DNA of 64,000 bases from CAJQQK01 sp049116495 (lineage in GTDB: Bacteria; Pseudomonadota; Alphaproteobacteria; Rhizobiales; Hyphomicrobiaceae): the NCBI GenBank assembly GCA_049116495.1, contig JAGDYV010000020.1, positions 1 to 64,000 of the forward strand, given 5' to 3'. A program made the position numbers and the translations under genes. The notes under the pieces are model-generated. The model did no database searches. It worked only from the letters and a program-made list of their open reading frames with translations, and was not told the DNA's origin. Below, piece by piece: positions 18,318-26,807 of this stretch (position 1 is the first letter of the stretch; the number at the start of each line of letters is the position of its first letter).

Positions 18318-19031
18318 TTGGACCTGCTACTTGCATATGGCGCCGGCTTGTTGACGCTGATCAATCCGTGCGTACTGCCGGTGCTGCCGATCATTCTTGG
18401 CTCGGCGCTGCGTGAAGAGCGGCTCGGCCCCGTCGCGCTTTGTGTCGGATTGAGTGTTGCCTTCGTCATCGTCGGCGTTGGTGTCGCAGCTGCCGGGCCG
18501 GCTATCGGGCTCGATGCTGACCGAATGGTGCAGATTGGCGCAGTAGCGATGATCTGTTTTGGACTGGTTTTGATGGTGCCGTCGCTCAATCTGCGTTTTG
18601 CCACAGCAACCGCCGGAATCTCGAGCCAGGCGGAGCAGCAGCGCAGCGTTATTCAGGAATATGGCCTCGCCGGTCACTTTCTTGGCGGCATGCTGCTGGG
18701 TGTGGCCTGGTCGCCGTGCATCGGTCCGACACTGGGCGGCGCTATTTCGCTGGCCTCGCAAGGTCAGTCGCTTGGGTGGGCAACGGCGATCATGACGGCC
18801 TTTGCTATGGGCACGTCGACCATAATTCTGATGCTCGCCTACGGTACCCGTGAAGCCATCGCGCGGCGCCAGGAGAGTTTTCGCAAAATCGCCGCCAACT
18901 CCAAATGGGTGATGGCGATCGCGCTGATCGCGGTCGGCCTTGCCATCCTGACAGGTTTGCACCAGCAGATCGAAGGCTGGGCCATGAGCCTGCTACCGAT
19001 CTGGCTTCAGGACCTGTCCGTATCACTTTAG
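18318..19031 (+). CDS. CcdA/DsbD-like transmembrane thiol-electron carrier
   Basis: Polytopic inner-membrane protein of the CcdA family, about 237 residues from a TTG at 18318 with agggag 11 bases upstream; the true start is uncertain. The two diagnostic Cys motifs are present: LINPCVLPVLP at the start and WSPCIGPTLGG near residue 133. About six hydrophobic helices are visible. The family passes reducing equivalents from cytosolic thioredoxin to periplasmic thiol proteins. The next gene, 29 bases on, encodes an exported thioredoxin with a candidate selenocysteine, its probable partner. Confidence 0.85.
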   Translation: MDLLLAYGAGLLTLINPCVLPVLPIILGSALREERLGPVALCVGLSVAFVIVGVGVAAAGPAIGLDADRMVQIGAVAMICFGLVLMVPSLNLRFATATAGISSQAEQQRSVIQEYGLAGHFLGGMLLGVAWSPCIGPTLGGAISLASQGQSLGWATAIMTAFAMGTSTIILMLAYGTREAIARRQESFRKIAANSKWVMAIALIAVGLAILTGLHQQIEGWAMSLLPIWLQDLSVSL

Positions 19032-19060
19032 ACCTAGCTCAACGAGAAAAGGAGAATGTT

Positions 19061-19468
19061 TTGAAGACGTTCATGTCAGGCCTATTGGCGCTGGCGTGGC
19101 TTGTGGCAATCCCACTATCGGCGCAGGCCGGCGATGGGATGGTCGCGTTCAAGCCCGGCAAGCTCAAGGCCGCCATCGCGAAGGGCGAGACCGTCCTTCT
19201 TCACTACAAGTCGACGTGGTGACCAACCTGCGCGCGTCAGGATCGCGTGCTGAAAAAGCTCCGTGCGAGTTCACCTATGTACAACAAAGCCGTCACGTTC
19301 ATGCGTGTCGACTGGGATACCTACAAGCGTCATTCGGTGACGACCAGCCGGCGTATTCCACGCCGCTCGACGTTCGTTCTGATCAAGGGCGGTAAGGAAG
19401 CTGGTCGTCTCGTCGCTGTCACGAGCGAAGCATCGATCAAGGGATTGCTGCAAAAGGCCGTTCAATAG
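19061..19468 (+). CDS. candidate selenoprotein: exported thioredoxin-like protein with in-frame TGA (U-P-T-C)
   Basis: Thioredoxin-fold protein of 135 residues if the in-frame TGA at 19220-19222 is read as selenocysteine (residue 54). The start is a TTG at 19061, preceded by a strong aaaggag site; the first 24 residues (MKTFMSGLLALAWLVAIPLS...) are a signal peptide. The active site reads HYKSTW-U-PTCARQDRVL, where homologous thioredoxins have W-C-x-x-C. The frame stays open for 81 further codons and contains the expected cis-Pro region (RRIPRRSTFVLIKGG, Pro100). A stem-loop follows the TGA. It lies in an operon with the CcdA-like gene and ends in a clear terminator. Alternatives are a sequencing error of TGC or a recent nonsense mutation. 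Confidence 0.75.
19230..19250 (+). promoter_or_regulatory. candidate bacterial SECIS hairpin after TGA
   Basis: A 7-bp stem (19230-19236 with 19244-19250, one G-U pair) encloses the loop UCAGGAU, starting 14 bases after the TGA at 19220. A second, weaker hairpin with loop GAAAA lies at 19249-19259. Bacterial SECIS elements usually have a short stem at this distance with a G early in the loop. The fit is reasonable rather than perfect and was judged by eye. Confidence 0.4.
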
Positions 19469-19494
19469 CGGTCGACAAGTTGTAGTTTTTCAGC

Positions 19495-19530
19495 GCCCGG
19501 CCAGCATTTCTGGCCGGGCTCTTTATTTTA
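19495..19530 (+). terminator. Rho-independent terminator
   Basis: Perfect 10-bp stem (19495-19504 with 19510-19519), 5-base loop, followed by a T-rich run. It ends the CcdA-like/thioredoxin operon. Confidence 0.9.
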
Positions 19531-19545
19531 TTCCAACGGCGCCAG

Positions 19546-20403
19546 TCATTCCAAAGTCGCGGCAAACGCGAGGATCGCGTCGGTGAACGCGTCGTTCTTG
19601 TCGCCCGCAACCATATGGCCGGCGCCCGCTATATCCGCAAACTGGGAGTGCGGCACCAGCGCCTTGAAGGCCTCGATGCCATCTTCGGTCAACACATCGC
19701 TTTTGCCGCCACGCACCATCAGCGTCGGTATGGTCAGTCGGCTGGCTGCGGCTTCGAGCGCAATGGCATCGCGCTCGCGGCCTTCCGCCGAGCGGTCAAG
19801 AAAGCGCGGGTCCCAGTGCCAATACCAGCGCCCGTCCGCTTTCTGGCGTAAGTTTTTCCGAAGCCCACTGACGTCTTTCGGTCTGTTGCGCTCGCGCAGG
19901 TAGGCGGCCACCGCATCTGCGGCATCCTCGATCGTGGCAAAACCACCGGCACCGTCGCGCATAAAATTTATGATGCGCGCCACCCCGGCCGGATTGGTGC
20001 GAGGTGCAATATCGACGAGTACCAGAGCCGAGCAAAGCTCACCGTTATGCATGTCGACCGCGTAGAGGGCCGAATTGCCGCCGAGCGAAGCGCCGACCAA
20101 CATCGGACGGGAGCCGAGCTGCTTGACGATTTCGACGATATCGCCGCCAAAATCGGTGCGCTGGTATTGTTCTGTCCACGCGCTATCGCCGTGGCCGCGC
20201 AAATCGACGCTGATCGCGTGCCAGCCGGCAGCCGCCATCCGTGTTGCGGCGCCGCCCCAGGCATGTCTGGTCTGGCCACCGCCGTGTAGAAACACAACGG
20301 CTGGATCGGACGGTGCCCCCCAGCAATCCGCGACGAGGTCGTTGCCGTGCATTCCGGTGAATTTGCGTTGCCGCTTGCTATCATTCACTGATGCATCTCT
20401 CAA
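19546..20403 (-). CDS. alpha/beta fold hydrolase
   Basis: A 285-residue alpha/beta hydrolase. The oxyanion-hole motif VVFLHGGGQTRHAW starts near residue 37, the nucleophile elbow is VGASLGG (Ser106), and a late IAGAGHMVAGD supplies the catalytic His. It has a cap-domain insertion between about 145 and 200. Likely an esterase or lactonase; no specific substrate can be named. Convergent with the thioredoxin operon and divergent from the AhpD-like gene. Confidence 0.88.
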   Translation of the reverse strand: MRDASVNDSKRQRKFTGMHGNDLVADCWGAPSDPAVVFLHGGGQTRHAWGGAATRMAAAGWHAISVDLRGHGDSAWTEQYQRTDFGGDIVEIVKQLGSRPMLVGASLGGNSALYAVDMHNGELCSALVLVDIAPRTNPAGVARIINFMRDGAGGFATIEDAADAVAAYLRERNRPKDVSGLRKNLRQKADGRWYWHWDPRFLDRSAEGRERDAIALEAAASRLTIPTLMVRGGKSDVLTEDGIEAFKALVPHSQFADIAGAGHMVAGDKNDAFTDAILAFAATLE

Positions 20404-20704
20404 GGCGAGGCTCCCTCGTGAAGTTCCTGCTCATTGGTGCGACGCGTGCCCTGCTGAGGCCGTCACAGAGTTGATCGAATCGCTCGATTGCCGAACCGCC
20501 GCTCATACCCGAATGTCATCGACTTGGCGATCCGAAGCGTAATGCCTTGCGCGTTACCAGGCCGTTCGGAACTCGTCGATGGCTCAGATCTGGCGAATGT
20601 GCACGGACGATCCGGAACTCGATCAATCTTCGTCGTTCACCAATTGCGTGGTCTCGGTGCAGGAGGCATTATCGCGCTTCGGCATGATTTGGAGAATGAC
20701 GTCC
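20404..20704. other. intergenic region with possible gene remnant
   Basis: About 300 bases between divergent genes. On the plus strand a GTG near 20418 opens a VKFLLIGATR-like stretch, reminiscent of the start of an NAD-binding epimerase, but the frame is lost at once. It may be a decayed gene. It also has to hold the promoters for both flanking genes; no convincing promoter was found. Confidence 0.25.
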
Positions 20705-21805
20705 ATGCATATTGACGCGGCCGGACAATCGCTACCCATTCGCGCCGGCCTTGCAGGTGCCATCGAGGATGCTTGGCAACGCCTCGCGCGAGCGGGCACG
20801 TGGTGGTCGGGTGGTGAGCGCATCTCGATCGCAGCCGAGGTGCGCCGCGCAGCGACGTGTGGATTGTGCGGGCAGCGGAAAGTTGCGTTGTCGCCCTATA
20901 CGATTGACGGCGGCCATGACACCGACGGGGTGCTGCCGGCAGACTCAGTGGAGGCCATTCACCGCCTCGCGACAGATGCGGGCCGCGTTACGGAAACATG
21001 GGTTCGAGGTATCATCGAGGGGTCGCTTGGCGAAGAACGCTACGTCGAGATCGTGTCGATTGTGGCGATTGTCACGGCGCTTGATACGTTCGACAGGGCG
21101 CTTGGACGGGCGCCGCGTGAACTGCCCGAGCCGGTTCCGGGCGCGCCGTCACACGAACGGCCAGCCGGTGCCAAGCGCAATCTCGCCTGGGTGGCGACCC
21201 TCGCACCGGAGGATATTCAACCCGGCGATCCTGATCCTTACGCTGTCCATGGCGACAAGAACATCCACCGAGCGGCCAGTCTCGTGCCGCAGGAGGTGTT
21301 CAATTTCTTTGACCTCGACGTTGAACTCTATTTGCGTGATCACGAGATCCGTGACTTCGCCCGGGAGTATCGCGCCATCAGTCATGCGCAAATCGAATTG
21401 ATTGCGGCGCGCGCCTCATCGATCAATGCGTGCTTTTACTGAACCACCAGCCATCTGGCACTGCTCCGTGAGAGCGGCCAAGCTTCAGGCGACGCCTACC
21501 AATTGACGGGCGTCATGGCCGATGCTGCCGGCCGCGACACGCAGGTTCCGCATGGCGCCGAGTTGCTGGCATTCGTCGATGCCATCCTGAGCGGCGGCGA
21601 CTTGGAGCAGCAGGCGGCACGTGACGTCGTTTTCCAGGCTGTCGGTGCAGCGGCCTTCGTTGATGTCTGCGCGACGGTTGCCTCTTTCAATGCTGTCGTA
21701 AAACTCGCCGACGGCACCGGCATTCCGTTGGAAGAGGCCAAAGCCGAACGCACGCAGGATCTGCGCAGTGAACTCGGGATTGATGCGCTGCGGTCGTGTA
21801 AATAG
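20705..21805 (+). CDS. candidate selenoprotein: AhpD/carboxymuconolactone-decarboxylase-like protein with in-frame TGA (C-F-Y-U)
   Basis: A protein of 366 residues when the TGA at 21440-21442 is read as selenocysteine (residue 246). The start ATG at 20705 has ggag 10 bases upstream. Around the TGA the sequence reads INACFY-U-TTSHLALLR, which places Sec at the second position of the AhpD motif E-x11-C-x2-C-x3-H: Glu231, Cys243, Sec246 and His250 all fit. The frame stays open for 120 more codons, with helical sequence typical of the fold, to a TAG. A second CxxC (Cys52, Cys55) sits near the N-terminus. The expected role is a peroxidase or thiol oxidoreductase. A family of alkylhydroperoxidase-related proteins with Sec or Cys is known to me, which supports the reading. 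Confidence 0.82.
21461..21477 (+). promoter_or_regulatory. candidate bacterial SECIS hairpin after TGA
   Basis: A 6-bp stem (21461-21466 with 21472-21477, one U-G pair) closes a 5-base loop CGUGA, whose second base is G. The loop begins 24 bases after the TGA. Stem length, distance and early loop G all match what is described for bacterial SECIS elements. Confidence 0.55.
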
Positions 21806-21996
21806 GCTCGGGCGCCAGCGCCAGCGCCAGCAGCTTGCAATCTGTGCCCTGAAAGGCCAACGCTTTATTGCACTGCCGCGAACCGCAATCTGATCGACGA
21901 CGCGATAATCGACCAAAGGTTGTCGCGCTCGTTGGCAGCTTGCCTATGTTGCCCGGCATGGGCTGATCTGCGCCCTGCCCACCGGAGGATCTGCAA

Positions 21997-23205
21997 GTGT
22001 CGACTGTCCAACCTGCCACGCGTGTGACGCGTGTTTCCGCCTCACCAAGCGCGCTTGCATCGCAACGGGCAAGGGAACTGAAGGCGCAAGGCGAAGATGT
22101 CATCGCGCTGAGTTCTGGCGAGCCGAATTTCCAGCCACCGCCGCATGTCGTCGACGCGGCGCACAAGGCGATGATTGCCGGCCAAACCAAGTACACGACG
22201 ATGTCCGGCACGGCGGAACTCAAGGCCGCGGTCGTCGAGAAATTTCGCCGCGAGAACGGCCTTGAGTATACGGCGAACGAGATCATGGTGTCCGCGGGGG
22301 CCAAGCAGGTCATATTCAATGCCCTGATGGCGACGATCGAGAAGGGCCGCGAAGCGATCATTCCGGCGCCGTTCTGGATCGCCTACGAGCAGATCGTGCA
22401 GCTTGCTGGAGGCACGCCACGCATTATCACCTGTGATGCCGAGGCGGGCTTCAAACTCACGGCCGACCAACTTGAGCGCCACATCTCGCCGGCCACGCGC
22501 TGGCTTATCCTCAACTCTCCGTCGAATCCATCGGGCGCGGTATACACCATCGAAGAACTGCGCGCGCTTGCCGATGTCCTGCTTAAACATCCGCATGTCT
22601 GGGTGCTGACTGATGACATCTACGAACACATTATCTTTGATGGCCGCACAGCCGCGACAATTGCCGCGGTTGAGCCGCGCCTGCAGGAGCGCACGCTGAC
22701 GGTCAACGGCGTCTCGAAGACCTATGCCATGACCGGTTTTCGTATTGGTTTCGGTGGCGGCCCGGCGAACTTGATGGCAGAGATGCTCAAGATGCAGTCG
22801 CAAAGCACGTCCGGCCCCTCATCGGTCGGGCAGGCGGCGGCGCTCGCGGCGCTGACAGGCCCGCAGGATGTGCTTGCCTCCCGTGCACAAGAGTTCCAGG
22901 AGCGGCGCGATCTCGTCGTTTCGATGCTCAATCAAGCCCGTGGCCTCTCCTGTCGGTCGCCCGAAGGCGCTTTCTATGTCTACCCGGAATGTCGTGAGAT
23001 CATCGGCAAGAAGACACCGGACGGCCAGGTTATTGAGACCGATCGTGATTTCGTTATGCATCTAATGGATCAGCACGGCGTCGCGACGGTTCACGGCGAG
23101 GCTTATGGCCATTCCCCGCATTTCCGGCTGTCAATTGCGGCCTCGATGGAGGATCTGCGGCGCGGTTGCGAGCGCATACAGAAGGCAACGGCCGAATTGA
23201 CTTAG
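21997..23205 (+). CDS. class I/II PLP-dependent aminotransferase, aspartate aminotransferase-like
   Basis: Fold-type I aminotransferase of 402 residues. The GTG start at 21997 has a ggagg site 10 bases upstream. Visible landmarks: LSSGEPNFQPPPHV near residue 36, the substrate/cofactor segment NSPSNPSGAVYT, LTDDIYEHIIFDG and the PLP-lysine motif NGVSKTYAMTGFRIG. The closing part has the substrate-carboxylate region HFRLSIAAS. It converts an amino acid and 2-oxoglutarate (or similar) reversibly; aspartate is the likely substrate. Confidence 0.93.
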   Translation: MSTVQPATRVTRVSASPSALASQRARELKAQGEDVIALSSGEPNFQPPPHVVDAAHKAMIAGQTKYTTMSGTAELKAAVVEKFRRENGLEYTANEIMVSAGAKQVIFNALMATIEKGREAIIPAPFWIAYEQIVQLAGGTPRIITCDAEAGFKLTADQLERHISPATRWLILNSPSNPSGAVYTIEELRALADVLLKHPHVWVLTDDIYEHIIFDGRTAATIAAVEPRLQERTLTVNGVSKTYAMTGFRIGFGGGPANLMAEMLKMQSQSTSGPSSVGQAAALAALTGPQDVLASRAQEFQERRDLVVSMLNQARGLSCRSPEGAFYVYPECREIIGKKTPDGQVIETDRDFVMHLMDQHGVATVHGEAYGHSPHFRLSIAASMEDLRRGCERIQKATAELT

Positions 23206-23637
23206 GGCGCCGTGGTCGCGGGCGCGCGTTACAGGACATGTTAGGCAGGCCAATCGCATTCCTGGGGTGAATTGAAGCGTCGGATACGGCCGGTCAATGG
23301 CAACGAAAACCAACAAATCATCAATGAAGAACAAAAATATTTCCTCCAAATATTAGATGCTAAGGTTGACATGTATCAGCTTCCGGAGAGCAGAGTGGCG
23401 GCGCGATCGGTTAGGGAGCAGCGATGCGATGAGATCTGAAAAATATCGGCTAGTGTGCGAGTATTGGGAATCTTTCCGGCTTGCCGGGGCTTGCAATGCG
23501 GCTTATTATCGGGAAATCAGGGTACAGAATGGCTCGGGCAAAAGCATGTCGATTGTTGCGTGACAACTTGTGATTGCTTGGCGAGGTATGCATTCTCAGC
23601 GAAGAAGTTGAACCGACCCGACAGGAGAGTGTTTTCT
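23206..23637. other. intergenic region, no gene recognised
   Basis: About 430 bases without a convincing reading frame or RNA structure. The last part contains a purine-rich ribosome binding site (ggag) for the response regulator at 23638. Confidence 0.5.
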
Positions 23638-23988
23638 ATGTCCCGCATAATGCTCATTGAAGACGATGCATTTGTTCGTGAGGACTTGCGCGCCGAACTG
23701 ATCGGCGCCGGCCACGATGTGGATGTTCATAGCGGTGGCCATACCGCCCTTAAATCCATTCTGTCCGATCCGCCAAACCTCATCATTACGGACATCGTAA
23801 TGGAAGAGGGGGAGGGCATGGATCTGATATCAAAGACGCGAGACTGCTGCCCGGATGTCGGCGTGATTGCGATATCTTCGAACCGGGATTATCTGAAGTA
23901 CGCGTCCGCGCTGGGGGCACACCACACCCTTCAGAAGCCGCTGAAACCGAAGCAACTGCTCGAAACGATTGATACGATCACCGGATAA
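23638..23988 (+). CDS. single-domain response regulator (REC)
   Basis: A stand-alone receiver domain of 116 residues. The acidic pocket (LIEDDAF), phospho-acceptor Asp (LIITDIVM) and conserved Lys (LQKPLKPKQ) are all visible; there is no output domain. The start at 23638 follows ggag by about 10 bases. The hybrid histidine kinase gene at 24068 is convergent and adjacent, so the two may belong to one phosphorelay, with this protein taking the phosphate from the kinase Hpt domain. Confidence 0.92.
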   Translation: MSRIMLIEDDAFVREDLRAELIGAGHDVDVHSGGHTALKSILSDPPNLIITDIVMEEGEGMDLISKTRDCCPDVGVIAISSNRDYLKYASALGAHHTLQKPLKPKQLLETIDTITG

Positions 23989-24067
23989 GTGGCCGGTGGC
24001 GGTCGCCACTCAGTGCAGTGCGACGTTGTTTGGCGATAACTTTCTGAGCACTTGCGGATGGAACCGG

Positions 24068-26365
24068 TCAGGCTGCTTCTTTGGCCAATTCACGCTGTGC
24101 TGCAGCACTTTCTGCGACGACCGTCGAGATCTCATCCATAAGCACGGTCATGTCGTCGTCAGATGGCATGACACCCGTTCGGCAACCTGCTTCGTGTACC
24201 GTGGCAAGTTTAGCCAGGCGTTTGGCGCCAACCGAGCCGGCCATGCCAACGATCGAGTGGAGGCTATGATGCACCGGGTCGATGGCGCTGTTGGCGTAGG
24301 ATGTCTCAATGTTGGAGCGATGCTTCGCCATCTCCGAACTGAAAATATCCAGCAGACGACAGGCTCGGTCTGCGCCGCGTTCCGCGATAAAATCAGCCAG
24401 TTCGTCTTGATCAAGCCCTGTCGCATCTGCATTCGCAGTCGGTTCGTCATGTGCTTGCGGGTCGCCATTCTCCAAGGAAAGCATGTCTTCAATTGCGGAG
24501 ATTAGAACGGCGCGCCGGATCGGTTTCGAGAGATATCCATCGAAGCCATTGTTGAGGAAGCGCTCGCGATCGCCGACGACGGCGTTAGCTGTCAGTGCAA
24601 TTATTCTGGCAGTCAGGTCAGCGCCACGAGCTTCGCGAATACGGTGACATGCTGTCATGCCGTCGATGTCAGGCATCGAGATATCCATCAAGATGACGTC
24701 GAAATCTTGCTCGGAAGCCATGCGAACGGCTGCAAGGCCGCCATCGGCCCGTGCGACCGAGTGTGGTGTGTCTGCCAGCATCTCCTGGACGATCATCGCA
24801 TTGGTTTCGTTGTCCTCGACAAGAAGAATGCGCGACGGCACGACCGGAGCACGCTCGATTGCCGGTTCGGAGTCGGGCTGCATTTCGGCGGGTGCGGTAT
24901 CGATCCCCAGTGCAAGTTGCATCCTGAACGTCGTGCCAACGCCGACTTCGCTTTCACAATTGATCGAGCCGTTCATGCTCGTGATCGCCTTTTCCACGAT
25001 CGAAAGTCCGAGGCCGCTTGACTGGGTGCCGCGGCGATACTGTTTGCCGGTGAAGAACGGTCCGTAGATGCGATCGATGTCGTCCGGTTTGATGCCGATG
25101 CCAGTATCGCGGACTTCGAATTCCAAGTTCGCATGTCCGTCTTCTTCAGAAATCGATCGAACGGTTACGCACACCATTCCGTCGTCTGTGAATTTCAGCG
25201 CATTGCCGACCAGGTTGATCAGAACCTGACGTATTTTTGCGGGATCGCCCAGGACGTTCTCCGGGACGTTCTCCTCGACCTTGACTTCAAGCGCCAACCC
25301 TTTGCCGCGGGCGATTGGTGCCAGCGCCAGTTGCACGATCTCGACGAGGTTGATGACGTTGAACGGTTTGCAATCCAATTGAGCTTCGCCGTAATCGAGC
25401 TTGGCAAGATCGAGAACTTCAGAAACGAGCTCGAGCAGCGCGTCGGCGGAGGCGGTTGCCGTCTTGAGCAGTTCGGGGACCTTCTCGGCGCGTGATGTGC
25501 TCATCAGTTCGAGGGCGCCAACAATGCCGTTAAGCGGTGTCCGGATTTCATGGCTCATAGTGGCCAGGAAGCGCATGTGTTGGTCTCGCGTGGCGATCGC
25601 GGCCTCTTCGCTGCGCCGCGACTGCCGGAGCCGGGTGAGCAGATCGAGGACGCGTGTGCGCGCCTTGCGCGCCTTGGTCGCGGACTCCTCGGCCACCCGC
25701 AGAGCCGACTCCGCCCTATGGCGCGTCTCGATGGCTTCGAGCAGGATTGAACGAACACGGTTGGCGAGAAATTTCACCGCGAGAAACAGCGGCGCCAACA
25801 GGACCGCGAAGAACCATAAGTAGGGATCGCCTGAAATCAGCAGGCCTGCAGTCATCGGAAAACCGGCGCTGAAGGTTTGAATCCCGGCGGACCTGGGGTT
25901 GCCGAAGTTGCGTGAAAAGATCCCGATGATGTAGCCGATGGTCATCGAAAAGCTGACCAGTTGAACGTACGGCTCGCTGGTAATTGCAAATGCCAGGAAG
26001 CACCACGAACCGAGCAACGCGACCGACATCGTCGCGCCGGCAGTGTAAAGCAAATCCCAACGCTCTGCCTCCTGCCGCGTCATGTCCGGTTTTCGCGTGC
26101 GATTGTAGTGGCGGATCCCGTAAATGCGGATCGAGGCAACGGCGAAGAACGCGATCGTCCAGATCAGAAATGTCCAATCGCCGGTTTTCCAGAAGCTCGC
26201 GGCCATCGCCAGGCCGGTGAACAGCGACCCGAGAAAGAGGCTGCGTACCTCTTTAAAAAGGGAGTCGACGAGGGAGATGTAGACCTCATCGGATATTTCA
26301 AGGTTTTGATCTTTGGACATGATTGGGCAAATCAGATGTGAATGAACAAAAAACTGCCGAACCAT
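24068..26365 (-). CDS. hybrid histidine kinase with REC and Hpt domains
   Basis: Membrane-bound phosphorelay kinase of up to 765 residues (a start at 26320, MSKDQNLEIS, is also possible). Order: about six hydrophobic helices in residues 40-215; a coiled segment; HisKA with FLATMSHEIRTPLNG; HATPase with NLVGNALKFT and the GLGLSIVEK lid; REC with ILLVEDNETN, LMDISMP and SKPIR; and a C-terminal Hpt with HHSLHSIVGMAGSVGA. The signal sensed is unknown. The neighbouring single-domain regulator at 23638 is a likely partner. Confidence 0.92.
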   Translation of the reverse strand: MVRQFFVHSHLICPIMSKDQNLEISDEVYISLVDSLFKEVRSLFLGSLFTGLAMAASFWKTGDWTFLIWTIAFFAVASIRIYGIRHYNRTRKPDMTRQEAERWDLLYTAGATMSVALLGSWCFLAFAITSEPYVQLVSFSMTIGYIIGIFSRNFGNPRSAGIQTFSAGFPMTAGLLISGDPYLWFFAVLLAPLFLAVKFLANRVRSILLEAIETRHRAESALRVAEESATKARKARTRVLDLLTRLRQSRRSEEAAIATRDQHMRFLATMSHEIRTPLNGIVGALELMSTSRAEKVPELLKTATASADALLELVSEVLDLAKLDYGEAQLDCKPFNVINLVEIVQLALAPIARGKGLALEVKVEENVPENVLGDPAKIRQVLINLVGNALKFTDDGMVCVTVRSISEEDGHANLEFEVRDTGIGIKPDDIDRIYGPFFTGKQYRRGTQSSGLGLSIVEKAITSMNGSINCESEVGVGTTFRMQLALGIDTAPAEMQPDSEPAIERAPVVPSRILLVEDNETNAMIVQEMLADTPHSVARADGGLAAVRMASEQDFDVILMDISMPDIDGMTACHRIREARGADLTARIIALTANAVVGDRERFLNNGFDGYLSKPIRRAVLISAIEDMLSLENGDPQAHDEPTANADATGLDQDELADFIAERGADRACRLLDIFSSEMAKHRSNIETSYANSAIDPVHHSLHSIVGMAGSVGAKRLAKLATVHEAGCRTGVMPSDDDMTVLMDEISTVVAESAAAQRELAKEAA

Positions 26366-26807
26366 GATGCTTTAAAGGTATGAATTTGACGTCAATTGAT
26401 CCTTACCAAAGTTATATATTGGGGCACATTAAGGGGCCCAAAGGCAGTGCAATTGCTCGTCAATGCGCCGGAAACATGACTGCAGATATACGCGTTGCCT
26501 GTCCAACAGTTAACAAGTCCTTAACAAATATTGATTTTGAGCACATTTGAGAATTGACACCCAGTTCTACTTGCGAGCTTATGCAGTGCATACAACTAAG
26601 GGTTGTGTGTCAAAATGATGCCACTCTCTGCAAATATTGCTGAAGAGTTGTTCGATTAACCTTTTGATCCAAAATAGCACAACTCAAGTAAAAATCAATA
26701 ATATCAATGTTTTAGATAATAAAATGAAATGCAAAAGTCGCTTGCATGCGTGTTCATATATAATTAAGGTTGAGGAATTCTGGCAATGAATACGAGGGGT
26801 AAGCGAA
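26366..26807. other. AT-rich intergenic region upstream of FeeM-like gene
   Basis: About 440 bases, markedly richer in A and T than the surroundings, with no coding potential. A TTGACA at 26554 followed after 17 bases by GCTTAT is a weak promoter candidate. The base composition suggests a heavily regulated or horizontally acquired control region for the gene at 26808. Confidence 0.45.
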
